Shown here piece after piece: positions 26,118-34,266 of a stretch of DNA of 64,000 nucleotides. The notes beneath the pieces are model-generated. The model worked only from the letters and a program-made list of their open reading frames with translations, ran no database searches and was not told the origin of the DNA. The translations under genes and the position numbers were made by a program. How positions within the stretch are numbered: position 1 is the first letter of the stretch; every line of letters starts with the position of its first letter. This DNA is from JBBIQS01 sp037442205 (GTDB taxonomy: Bacteria > Myxococcota > Myxococcia > Myxococcales > UBA5297). The stretch lies in assembly GCA_037442205.1 (NCBI GenBank), contig JBBIQS010000005.1, positions 1 to 64,000 on the forward strand, given 5' to 3'.

Positions 26118-27221
26118 TTGGCGTCCCTGCCCCTCCCCAGCTCTCCCCAGATCCCCAGCGGCGACGGCCCGTCGAAGCAGGCCCCGCCCCCGCGCCCCGA
26201 GCTGGCCGGGCTCCAATCGCTGCACCTGATCATGGGGATGCAGTGCAATGTCGATTGCGTGATGTGCTACCAGACGCACCGCACCGCGCGGCAGAACATG
26301 CCGCCGGCGGTGTACGTCGAGAAGCTGGCCTCGGTCTATCCCTCGCTGCGCGCGGTCAAGCTGCAGGGGGGTGAGCCGACGGTGATGCGCAACTGCCGCG
26401 ACGTCGCCCGCATGCTGGCCGACGTGCCCCAGGTGCGGATCTCGCTGAGCACCAACGGCATCCGCCTGGACGGGTTCTGGCGGGAGGCGCTGCTGCGCCA
26501 GGGAGGTCAGATCGACGTCTCGCTCAACGCCGCCACCGAGCAGACCTGCGCCAAGGTGGTGCTGAGGGGCGACTTCCAGCGGGCGGTGGCCAACGTGCGG
26601 GCTCTGGCGACTGCCCGCAGCGCAGGCCTGCCACGGCTGGGGATCTCGATGGTCATCCTCAAGGAGAACATCCGCGAGCTGGGCGACTTCGTGCGGCTCG
26701 GCCGCGACCTGGGAGTCGACAGCGTGAAGTTCGCCATCGACCCGGTGCTCAGCTTCCGCGGCCTCCCCAGTCCGACCGAGGTGGTCGCCGAGTTGGAGCG
26801 GGTGGAGCTCGTCAACCGCGACTCGCCCCTGGAGATCACCGGGCTCGACGGCCTGCGGCGGCGCTTCGGCCTGCCGGTGGCGAAGCAGCCCGCTCCGGCG
26901 GGGCACTGCCGGCTCCCCTTCGATCAGGCGGTGATCGACCACAACGGCGACGTCCGCGGCTGCGTGGCCACCTGGCAGGTGCTGGGCAACCTCCACCGCT
27001 CCTCGTTCGAGGAGATCTGGAACGGCCCGGCGGCGCAGCAGCTGCGCCAGCGGCTGGCCGGCAGCGACTACAGCCGCTGCGAGCCCTGGTGCCCGCACAA
27101 CCAGCGGCCCGCCTCCAGCGCCCTGCTGCTCAAGTACGCCGCCTGCTGCACCCGCAACCCCGGCTTCTTCGCCGAGAAGCTGCGGCACAAGGTGCGCCAG
27201 CTGCGGCGGCGCAGCGCCTGA
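26118..27221 (+). CDS. Radical SAM/SPASM-domain protein
   Basis: About 367 residues. The radical SAM cluster motif CNVDCVMC near residue 43 ligates the [4Fe-4S] that cleaves S-adenosylmethionine, followed by VKLQGGEPTV and LSTNGIRL, as in the MoaA/SPASM group. C-terminal SPASM-like Cys set: CRLPFDQAVIDHNGDVRGC, later YSRCEPWCPH. Such proteins modify peptides, proteins or cofactors; no substrate peptide gene is evident nearby. The start is uncertain: TTG 26118 (GGAAG close upstream) gives a full N-terminus, while the first ATG (26232) would sit only 5 residues before the Cys motif. It is divergent from the FBP gene. Confidence 0.85.
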   Translation: MASLPLPSSPQIPSGDGPSKQAPPPRPELAGLQSLHLIMGMQCNVDCVMCYQTHRTARQNMPPAVYVEKLASVYPSLRAVKLQGGEPTVMRNCRDVARMLADVPQVRISLSTNGIRLDGFWREALLRQGGQIDVSLNAATEQTCAKVVLRGDFQRAVANVRALATARSAGLPRLGISMVILKENIRELGDFVRLGRDLGVDSVKFAIDPVLSFRGLPSPTEVVAELERVELVNRDSPLEITGLDGLRRRFGLPVAKQPAPAGHCRLPFDQAVIDHNGDVRGCVATWQVLGNLHRSSFEEIWNGPAAQQLRQRLAGSDYSRCEPWCPHNQRPASSALLLKYAACCTRNPGFFAEKLRHKVRQLRRRSA

Positions 27222-27324
27222 GCAGTCGGCGCAGCAACTCCAGCGCCGGCGGCGCTTCCCGCCGGTCATCCGCTCCACGGGGCGGCTGCTGGAGTCGCCC
27301 GGGCCAGCCCGGGGAGGGACCTGC

Positions 27325-28662
27325 ATGGTGCCACCTAGCGACCGCGGCGGCTCGACCGAGGGGACCGCCCCGCCCTCCGGCCCGGTGTCCGACCTGCAGA
27401 ACGCGCTGCTGGCCTCGATCGTCGACTCCTCCGACGACGCCATCGTCGCCAAGACCCTCGACGGGGTCATGGTGAGCTGGAATCGCGGCGCCCAGGAGCT
27501 CTACGGCTATTCGCCGGAGGAGGCGCTGGGCAAGCCGGTTTCCCTGCTCACCTCCCCCGACAGCCCCGACGAGATGGACGAGATCCTGGAGCAGATTCGC
27601 CGCGGGGAGCGGGTGGCGCATTACGAGACCACCAGGATTCGCAAGGACGGCACGGCCATCGCGGTCTCGCTGACCGTCTCGCCCATCTTCGACGGCAGCG
27701 GGGCCATCGTCGGGGCCTCGTCGATCGCCCGCGACATCACCAAGCGCAAGAGCGCCGAGAAGGGGGCCAGCCAGGCGGCGCTCTACGCCCGCAGCCTGAT
27801 CGAGGCCAGCCTCGACCCTCTGGTGACCATCAGCCCGGAGGGGAAGATCACCGACGTCAACGAGGCCACGGTGAAGGCGACCGGCGTGCCGCGAAAGCAG
27901 CTGGTGGGGACCGACTTCTCCGACTACTTCACCGAGCCGGAGAAGGCGCGCCGAGGCTATCGCCAGGCCTTCTCCCGGGGCTCGGTCACCGACTATCCGC
28001 TCACCATCCGCCATCGCGACGGTCGGCTCACCGACGTCCTCTACAACGCCTCGGTCTACCGGGACTTCCGCGGCGACGTGCTGGGGGTCTTCGCCTCCGC
28101 CCGCGACGTGACCGAGCTCAGGCAGGCCTCGCAGTACGCCCGCAGCCTGATCGAGGCCAGCCTCGACCCGCTGGTGACCATCAGCCCGGAGGGGAAGATC
28201 ACCGACGTCAACGAGGCCACCGTCAAGGTGACCGGCCTTCCCCGCGAGAGCCTGATCGGCACCGACTTTTCCGACTACTTCACCGAGCCCAACAAGGCGC
28301 GCGACGGCTACCAGCAGGTCTTCGCCCGCGGGTTCGTGCGCGACTACCCGCTCACCATCCGCCACCAGGCCGGCGGGACGCGCGACGTGCTCTACAACGC
28401 CTCGGTCTACCGCGACGCGCGCGGCAACGTGCTGGGGGTCTTCGCCGCCGCCCGCGACGTGACCGCCCAGCGCAAGGCCGAAGCCGAGATCGCCGAGCAG
28501 CACCGCCGCGAGCTGGAGCGGCTGGCCGACCTGGAGCGTTTCCAGCGGCTCACCGTCGGCCGCGAGCTGAAGATGATCGAGCTCAAGCAGGAGATCGAGC
28601 GCCTGAGGAACGAGAACGAGGAGCTCAAGAAGCGGGTTCCGCCCGAGGCGCGGGGACCATGA
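27325..28662 (+). CDS. Triple-PAS sensor protein without kinase domain
   Basis: 445 residues. PAS1 about 22-145 (DDAIVAKTLDGVMVSWNRGA ... IARDITKRK), PAS2 about 150-270 and PAS3 about 271-390. PAS2 and PAS3 are near copies (SLIEASLDPLVTISPEGKIT in both), encoded by a 351-bp tandem duplication. The C-terminal 50 residues form a likely coiled coil (ELKMIELKQEIERLRNENEE). No kinase, receiver or DNA-binding domain. It overlaps the next histidine kinase by ATGA, so it most likely serves as that kinase's detached sensor or regulator. Cytosolic. Confidence 0.88.
   Translation: MVPPSDRGGSTEGTAPPSGPVSDLQNALLASIVDSSDDAIVAKTLDGVMVSWNRGAQELYGYSPEEALGKPVSLLTSPDSPDEMDEILEQIRRGERVAHYETTRIRKDGTAIAVSLTVSPIFDGSGAIVGASSIARDITKRKSAEKGASQAALYARSLIEASLDPLVTISPEGKITDVNEATVKATGVPRKQLVGTDFSDYFTEPEKARRGYRQAFSRGSVTDYPLTIRHRDGRLTDVLYNASVYRDFRGDVLGVFASARDVTELRQASQYARSLIEASLDPLVTISPEGKITDVNEATVKVTGLPRESLIGTDFSDYFTEPNKARDGYQQVFARGFVRDYPLTIRHQAGGTRDVLYNASVYRDARGNVLGVFAAARDVTAQRKAEAEIAEQHRRELERLADLERFQRLTVGRELKMIELKQEIERLRNENEELKKRVPPEARGP
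27784..28485 (+). repeat. 351-bp tandem duplication inside the PAS gene
   Basis: Two in-frame copies (27784-28134 and 28135-28485; 117 codons each). The first 85 or so bases are almost identical, with divergence rising toward the 3' end of each copy. This indicates a fairly recent or gene-converted PAS domain duplication. Confidence 0.85.
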
Positions 28663-30146
28663 GCGACGCCCCCGCCTCCTCCTCCCCGACCGCCGGGGCC
28701 GGCGGCTTCGGGCCCGGCGAATACGTCCGGGCGGTGCTCAACATCCTCGAGGACAGCGGCGCCGAGCGCGACCGGCTGCTCGAAAGCCAGAAGGCGATGC
28801 TCAACGTCCTCGACGACTTCGACGTCGAGAAAGGCCGCCTGCTGGAGACGCAGAAGGCGGTCCTCAACATCCTGGACGACCTGGCGGCGGAGAGAGAGCG
28901 CCTCGAGCGCACCCAGCGCGAGCTGCTCCGCTCGGAGGAGGAGCAGCGCTTGCTGGCGCGGGCCGGGGTGGAGCTGTCCTTGACGCTCGACCTCGGAGAG
29001 ACGCTGGCGAGCATCCCCAGGCTGTGCCTGCCCAAGCTCGGGGACTGGTGCATGGTGGACCTGGTCGAGGAGGACGGCCAGGTCAGGCGCTGGAAGAGCG
29101 TCGCCGCCGACCCGGCCGAGACCTCGCCCGAGCCGCCGGAGCCGGTCGTGCTCGACCGCAAGCTGCCGCACATGGTGTGGAAGGTCCTCGACTCCCGGCG
29201 GCCGGCGCTGCTGGCGGAGGTCTCGCCGGAGCAGCTCGAATCGCTCTCCGAGCAGCCAGCGCAGGTCGCCGCGATCTCCGGGGCCGGGCTCCGCTCGGCG
29301 CTGTCGGTCCCTCTAATCAGCCGCGGGCGCCTGCTCGGCGCGCTGACGGTGGCCTCGCGCCAGGCGGTCTGCCCCTACGGGCCCAGGGAGCAGCAGCTGG
29401 CCGAGACCATAGGCTACCGGGCGGCGCTGGCGATCGACAACGGGCGGCTCTACCGCGCCGCACAGCGCGCCATCCAGGCGCGCGACAACGTACTGAGCGT
29501 GGTGGCCCACGATCTGCGCAATCCGCTGGACGTGATCCTGATGCAGGCGGCGCTGCTGCGCCCGCGCACCGGCCAGCCGGAGCGGCTGCGCAAGCAGACC
29601 GAGACGATCGAGCGCGCGGTCTCCCGGATGAATCGGCTGATCCAGGATCTGCTGGACGTGGTGCGGATGGAGTCCGGCCGGCTGTCGGTCGAGGTCGGGC
29701 GCCTCGACGCCCGGCAGGTGGTGCTCGACGCGGTGGAGGGCCAGCGGACGCTCGCCACGGCGGCCTCGCTCGAGCTACGGGTCGAGCTGCCGCCGCAGCT
29801 CCCCGAGATCTCCGCCGACGAGGGTCGACTATTCCAGGTCCTGGAAAACCTGATCGGCAACGCCATCAAGTTCAACAAGCCCGGCGGCGACATCACGGTG
29901 GGGGCGCAGCCGCGCCCCGGCGAGCTGCTGTTCTGGGTGACCGACACCGGCCTGGGGATCGCCGCCGAGGACCTGCCTCGGCTGTTCGATCGCTTCTGGC
30001 AAGCGGACAAGACCAGGCGCCGCGGCGCCGGTCTGGGGCTGTCCATCGCCAAGGGCCTGGTCGAGGCCCACGGTGGCCGGATGTGGGTCGAGAGCACCCT
30101 CGACCAGGGGAGCACCTTCTTCTTCACCCTCCCCTGCGAGGGATAG
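28659..30146 (+). CDS. GAF-domain sensor histidine kinase
   Basis: 495 residues. The N-terminus (about 20-85) has three repeats of an AxLNxLDDxxxExxRLLExQ-like helical stalk (RAVLNILEDSGAERDRLLES, KAMLNVLDDFDVEKGRLLET, KAVLNILDDLAAERERLERT). GAF lies at about 95-265. The H-box LSVVAHDLRNPLDVI has its phosphoacceptor near His284. ATPase boxes NLIGNAIKFNKPGGD, VTDTGLGIAAEDL and RRGAGLGLSIAKGL are intact, so it should be active. Coupled by 4 nt to the PAS-only gene. No receiver gene follows; the next features are the 41-bp repeat array and an unknown gene. Confidence 0.94.
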   Translation: MSDAPASSSPTAGAGGFGPGEYVRAVLNILEDSGAERDRLLESQKAMLNVLDDFDVEKGRLLETQKAVLNILDDLAAERERLERTQRELLRSEEEQRLLARAGVELSLTLDLGETLASIPRLCLPKLGDWCMVDLVEEDGQVRRWKSVAADPAETSPEPPEPVVLDRKLPHMVWKVLDSRRPALLAEVSPEQLESLSEQPAQVAAISGAGLRSALSVPLISRGRLLGALTVASRQAVCPYGPREQQLAETIGYRAALAIDNGRLYRAAQRAIQARDNVLSVVAHDLRNPLDVILMQAALLRPRTGQPERLRKQTETIERAVSRMNRLIQDLLDVVRMESGRLSVEVGRLDARQVVLDAVEGQRTLATAASLELRVELPPQLPEISADEGRLFQVLENLIGNAIKFNKPGGDITVGAQPRPGELLFWVTDTGLGIAAEDLPRLFDRFWQADKTRRRGAGLGLSIAKGLVEAHGGRMWVESTLDQGSTFFFTLPCEG

Positions 30147-30230
30147 CGGCGCGGCCGCTGGCTGGCCGTGCGGAAGGCCGGGGGCTTCAGGGCGGGCAAC
30201 CCTCGATTCCGCCTGGGGAATCTACGTCGC

Positions 30231-30476
30231 ACGCCGTGCAACGCCGATCTTGCCCCCGATTTCGCCGTTACAGGCCGTGTAACGCCGATCTCGCCCCTGA
30301 TTTCGCCGTTACACGCCGTGTAATGCCGATCTCGCCCCTGATTTCGCCGTTACACGCCGTGCAACGCCGATCTCGCCCCTGATTTCGCCGTTACACGCCG
30401 TGCAACGCCGATCTCGCCCCCGATTTCGCCGTTACACGCCGTGCAACGCCGATCTCGCCCCCGATTTCGCCGTTAC
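30231..30476. repeat. Six 41-bp tandem repeats carrying a palindrome
   Basis: Six contiguous units at exact 41-bp spacing (units begin 30231, 30272, 30313, 30354, 30395, 30436), differing at a few bases. Each junction carries a palindrome of the form GTTACAC-GCC-GTGTAAC (17 bp), with an A.C mismatch in most copies and full pairing in others. 41 is not a multiple of 3, so it is not a coding repeat. 41 bp is about four helical turns, placing all palindromes on one DNA face. The array ends 24 bp before a promoter-like sequence. There are no unique spacers, so it is not CRISPR. Confidence 0.9.
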
Positions 30477-30500
30477 GCGCCGGTCATCGCGCTCCTGCGG

Positions 30501-30530
30501 TTGAAACCGTCCGGTCCCTGCCGATACAGT
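30501..30530 (+). promoter_or_regulatory. Promoter-like sequence downstream of the repeat array
   Basis: TTGAAA (30501), 18 nt, TACAGT (30525-30530), 32 nt before the ATG at 30563. An alternative -10 is GATACA with a 16-nt spacer. The location right after the repeat array suggests the array is its operator or enhancer. Confidence 0.5.
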
Positions 30531-30562
30531 CGTCGCGCTCGTCGTCGAGGGGGAACCAAACC

Positions 30563-31246
30563 ATGAAGAACCTGATCGACCAACACGCCCAGGGAGCGGC
30601 GGTGCTGGAGAAGTTCGCGCAGCTCAACGATCTGCCCGCGGAGCTGAAACCTCACCTGGACGCCTTCGGCAAGGCGCACCAGGCGCTCGAGGAGGCTGCG
30701 CGGGCCTGCGACGAAGCGCGCATGGCCCGCGACGCCGCGCTCTCGGTGGCCGCGGTCGCCGACGACGCGCTGGACGTGGCGGTGGAGAAGCTGGCGTCGG
30801 CGGTGGTCGGCGCCGGCCTGGGCAAGCGGACCGCACCGTTCGCGGGCCTCAGCCACTTCTCGCCTGCCAACCTCACGCGCCTGGCCTACCTCACCGAGGT
30901 CAAGGAGGTGCGCGTGCTGGTCGCCAAGGTCGCCGCCAAGGGCCCGCCGCAGGAGGTCACCAAGGTGATCGCCGAGTGCCTGCAGCAGGCGGCGGCAGTG
31001 GAAGCGGGGCTGGGGAAGCTCTCCGGCCCGCAGGCCGACTACGACCGCAAGCGCGCCGCGCGCGACGAGGCGGCGATGGCCTGGAGCAAGGCCTACGGCA
31101 AGCTGCAGCTCCGGGCGCAGGTGGCCTTCGAGGACGCCCCGGCGACCTTCCAGTCGCTCTTCGCCGGTCCCGAGGCGGTGCAGCGCCCGGTCAAGCACCT
31201 GAAGAAGAAGGCCTCTGTCACCACCACCAAGGACGTCCCGGCCTAG
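30563..31246 (+). CDS. Unknown helical protein downstream of the repeat array
   Basis: 227 residues, not recognised. Almost entirely Ala/Lys/Glu-rich helix (HLDAFGKAHQALEEAARACD, KVIAECLQQAAAVEAGLGKL) with a central turn-rich section (KRTAPFAGLSHFSPANLTRL), and a basic C-terminus (HLKKKASVTTTKDVPA). No signal peptide or membrane segment, so probably cytosolic. GAGGGGGAA 7 nt upstream of the ATG and a promoter-like element at 30501 support the start. Codon use (very high GC3) matches highly expressed neighbours. Preceded by the 41-bp array and followed by a hairpin. Confidence 0.75.
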   Translation: MKNLIDQHAQGAAVLEKFAQLNDLPAELKPHLDAFGKAHQALEEAARACDEARMARDAALSVAAVADDALDVAVEKLASAVVGAGLGKRTAPFAGLSHFSPANLTRLAYLTEVKEVRVLVAKVAAKGPPQEVTKVIAECLQQAAAVEAGLGKLSGPQADYDRKRAARDEAAMAWSKAYGKLQLRAQVAFEDAPATFQSLFAGPEAVQRPVKHLKKKASVTTTKDVPA

Positions 31247-31278
31247 CCGGCGGCGTCCCAACTCACGGCGAGCGCCCT

Positions 31279-31311
31279 GGGCCCCGGCCTCCCTTGCGGA
31301 GACCGGGGCCC
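31279..31311 (+). terminator. Terminator-like hairpin after the unknown helical gene
   Basis: GGGCCCCGG-C-CTC, 7-nt loop, GAG-A-CCGGGGCCC, 32 nt after the stop codon. Strong stem with one mismatch, no T-tract. Confidence 0.45.
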
Positions 31312-31491
31312 TCGCGTCGAGGCCCGAGGAAGAGGGCACCTATCTCGACATGGAACGCGCGGTCGAGAGCTTGCCCCGCCGGTGGGGAGCAATTCCGCAG
31401 GCACCCGGACTGCGGGATTCTCGCCGAGGGCTTCGCGCGCCCGGAGTGCGGCAGCTGGCCGACGCGTACTTCGGGCGAGCGCAGCGGGCGC

Positions 31492-33495
31492 CTACTTCGC
31501 CATCTCCGCGCTCAGCAGGAACTGCACCGGCTCGCCGCCCAGCCGCCGCAGCTCGACGGGCAGCGGCGACCTTCCCAGCCCGGGCAGCGCGATGGGCGTG
31601 CGCCCCTTGGAGACGCCGTCGATGGAGAGAATCGCCCACGGCTCGCAGGTGATCTTCGCGGCGAGGCCGTCGCCGGCGGGAGACCAGTCGAGCCCGACCG
31701 AGAGCTCGCCCATCTGACCGAGCATGACGTGACCGCCGGAGCCCGCGAGCGAGACCTTCGAGCGGCCGAATGGCCCCGAGACGCTCACCGTCGCGACCGG
31801 CGCGGCTGGGGTCGGGGGCGCCGACGGCTGCGTCACGACCGGCGCCGGCGTCTCCACCAGCTCGGCCGCGGCGACCTTCGGCTCCTTCTTCGGCGGCTTG
31901 CCGTTCTTGGCCGCCGTTGGCGGACGCGTCGCGGCCGGCGGCTTGCCCGGCGTCGGCTTCGGGTCCGGATCCTTCGCGGCCGCCGGGGCAGGCTCGGGTC
32001 CCTTGGCCGGCTCGGCCGGAGTCGTCGGTCCGGCGGCGGCGGTCGCCGGACCCGCATTCGCGCCCGGCACCGGCTCGGGAGGCTTCGGTTCCGCGGTCGC
32101 CTGCCCCGGCTCAGCGGCGGGCGGATTTCCCGGCGGCGGGGTCGGCGCGGGCGGCGAAGTCGGGCTCGCCACCGGCGCCGGCGAGGGAGCGATCGGCGCC
32201 GCCTTGCGCAGCTGGTCGGGCGTGACGACCTCGTCGAAGAGCACCGGGCGCAGCGCCACCCCGAGCACCCCCAGTGCGACCACGAACGCTCCCGCGGCGA
32301 GGACCGTCCCCCAGCGCCGCCGCGGTGCCGCCGCCGGTGCGCTCGCGCGCAGCCGAGTGGCCGGATCAGGGCTCGGCAGCAGGCGCGTCTCGGCGTTCTC
32401 GGCGCTCTCGGGCTTGGCGGCGGAGTGGAGCCGGGTCTCGGCGTCCTCGAGCGGCACCGCGTCCGGGGGCGCGGGATTGATCTCGGTCGCGTCGGCTCTG
32501 GGGGTGGAGGGATCGCGCTGCTGCGGCGTGGCCTTCAGGGCGCGCCGCGCCTCCGAGTCGCTCACCGAGCGGATCACCGCGGAGATGTCGTCGGCGAAGC
32601 GCTCGGAGACAAAGGGCCCCAGCCGCTTGCCGGCTCGCGGGAGCTGGGCCTTCACCGCCGAAAGCTCCTCGGCCGCCTCGTAGCCGTCGTTGAAGCGGTC
32701 CGCGGGCGACTTGGCGCACAACCTGGCAACCACCGGATCGACCACCTCCAGCACCGGGTCGAAGTCCGTGAGCGGCGGCAGCGGCTCGCTCTGGATGGCC
32801 ATCACCGACTGGATGACGTCGGGCCGTGCGAACGGGTTCTTGCCGCTGAGCATCTCGTAGAGGACCACGCCCAGGGCGAAGAGGTCGCTGCGCTGGTCGA
32901 GCGGCTGCCCGCGGGTCTGCTCGGGCGACATGTAGAAGATCTTGCCCTTGATGGTGCCGCTCTCGGTGGCGTGGCTCTGCTCGGTGGACTTGGCGACGCC
33001 GAAGTCGATGAGCTTCACGTCCCCGGAGATCGAGAGCAGCACGTTGTGCGGGCTGACGTCGCGGTGGATGATCTTGAGCGGCGCGCCGTCGCGCCCCGGC
33101 GCCTCGTAGGCGTAGGCCAGCGCGTCGGCGACCTGGGCGGCGATGTCCACCGCCATCGCCGGCGGGATGCGCTCGTTCTGCCCCCGGAGCCGGTCGACGA
33201 GTGCGCGCACGCTGGTGCCCTGCACCAGCTCCATGGCCACGAAGTAGCCATCCTCGCCTTCGCCCAGCTCGTAGATCTGGCAGATGTTGCGGTGCGACAA
33301 GCGCGAGACCAGCCGCGCCTCGTCGAGGAAGAGCTTCACCAGCTCCCGCTCGGCGGCCATGGCCGGCAGCATCCGCTTGAGCGCCACCACCCGCTCGAAG
33401 CCCGCGGGCCCGCCCTGCGCGGCCAGGTGGACCTCGCCCATCCCGCCGACGGCGAGCCGGCGCAGCAGGGTGTAGCGGCCAACTTTCTGTTCCAT
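31492..33495 (-). CDS. Membrane Ser/Thr protein kinase with PEGA-like periplasmic domain
   Basis: 667 residues. The Hanks-type kinase covers about 7-285: RLAVGGMGEVHLA glycine loop, VALKRML lysine, IIHRDVSPHNVLL catalytic loop, KLIDFGVAKS and FYMSPEQTRG, all intact. One membrane helix lies near 393-413 (TVLAAGAFVVALGVLGVAL). An outside region of about 150 residues is Pro/Ala-rich, then a C-terminal PEGA-like beta domain has CEPWAILSIDGVSKGRTPI. It reads as a transmembrane receptor kinase. It starts 75 bp after a four-gene ATGA-coupled operon of envelope proteins and is probably its kinase. Confidence 0.93.
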   Translation of the reverse strand: MEQKVGRYTLLRRLAVGGMGEVHLAAQGGPAGFERVVALKRMLPAMAAERELVKLFLDEARLVSRLSHRNICQIYELGEGEDGYFVAMELVQGTSVRALVDRLRGQNERIPPAMAVDIAAQVADALAYAYEAPGRDGAPLKIIHRDVSPHNVLLSISGDVKLIDFGVAKSTEQSHATESGTIKGKIFYMSPEQTRGQPLDQRSDLFALGVVLYEMLSGKNPFARPDVIQSVMAIQSEPLPPLTDFDPVLEVVDPVVARLCAKSPADRFNDGYEAAEELSAVKAQLPRAGKRLGPFVSERFADDISAVIRSVSDSEARRALKATPQQRDPSTPRADATEINPAPPDAVPLEDAETRLHSAAKPESAENAETRLLPSPDPATRLRASAPAAAPRRRWGTVLAAGAFVVALGVLGVALRPVLFDEVVTPDQLRKAAPIAPSPAPVASPTSPPAPTPPPGNPPAAEPGQATAEPKPPEPVPGANAGPATAAAGPTTPAEPAKGPEPAPAAAKDPDPKPTPGKPPAATRPPTAAKNGKPPKKEPKVAAAELVETPAPVVTQPSAPPTPAAPVATVSVSGPFGRSKVSLAGSGGHVMLGQMGELSVGLDWSPAGDGLAAKITCEPWAILSIDGVSKGRTPIALPGLGRSPLPVELRRLGGEPVQFLLSAEMAK

Positions 33496-33570
33496 CGCCT
33501 CGTCCTGCCTCGCGCTATCCGCGCCGGATGCGCGGTCGGCTCATCGTCGCCGATGAGCCGATGGGTTGCA

Positions 33571-34266
33571 TCAGCCGGCGTCGCCGGCGCCGGGCCCGGC
33601 GTCGGGGCCCGCGTCAGCGCCGGGCGCCGGCCGGCACAGCCCGCTCGCCACGCACTGGTTGGGGCCGGCGTCGGTCTCCCCGGTGCACGTTCCCTGGGCG
33701 CACTGGGGGAAGCAGTTGCAGCTGCCGGAGACGCATTGGCAGGAGTAGCCCGGCCGGCAGTCGGAGGCCGGCGGTTCGCGCACGGCGCATTTTCGCAGGC
33801 AGAGCGAGGGCCAGGGCAGCTCGAGCCTGGTGACGTCGACGCAGTCGCCGACGATCGGGCAGCCGGCCGACGGGTCGCACGGGCGGGTGCACATCCCGCC
33901 GGGAAGGCCGGTCTGGCGCTCGTTGAAGCAGAAGGTGTTTCCCGGGCAGGTGCCGCGGCTGAGCCCGGCGTCGTCGAAGGGATTGCCTCCGGTGCACGCG
34001 GTTCCAAGCCCGTTGGCGGCCGGGCAGCTGGGCGTCTCGCCCGGCCTCACGCAGCAGCCGTTGGCACAGCTCGTTCCCGAGGGGCATTCGCCGTCGCTGG
34101 CGCACAGCAGCTGCACGCCATCGGGGATGGGAGGCATCTGGCAGGCGAACAGAGCGGACGAGAGGCCGAGCGCGACCAGACCTCGCCGCAGGGTCCCCGA
34201 GCCGAGCTCCCTGACCCCGGAGCGAAGCAGAGAGCGACGGTGGAGAGGGGTCGAGGGGAGCCTCAT
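33571..34266 (-). CDS. Cys-rich lipoprotein B2
   Basis: 231 residues, about 25 Cys. The lipobox ends LFAC at about residue 42 after an unusually long N-region (the start is fixed by the ATGA overlap with the upstream gene). The mature part is disulfide-rich: CASDGECPSGTSCANGCCV, then RPGETPSC, GLPGGMCTRPCDPSAGCP and SCQCVSGSCNCFPQC. It ends in a Gly/Ala/Asp/Pro tail. Shares GCCVRPGETPSC, CFNERQTGLPGGMC and overall order with the larger protein at 35069 (NCCVRPGETPRC, CFTEQAFGLPGGAC), so they are paralogues. Probably surface- or periplasm-exposed. No known family recognised. Confidence 0.82.
   Translation of the reverse strand: MRLPSTPLHRRSLLRSGVRELGSGTLRRGLVALGLSSALFACQMPPIPDGVQLLCASDGECPSGTSCANGCCVRPGETPSCPAANGLGTACTGGNPFDDAGLSRGTCPGNTFCFNERQTGLPGGMCTRPCDPSAGCPIVGDCVDVTRLELPWPSLCLRKCAVREPPASDCRPGYSCQCVSGSCNCFPQCAQGTCTGETDAGPNQCVASGLCRPAPGADAGPDAGPGAGDAG

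Noticed and set aside
30231..30476. CRISPR-like array
   Set aside because: Units are contiguous 41-bp copies without unique spacers and there are no cas genes.
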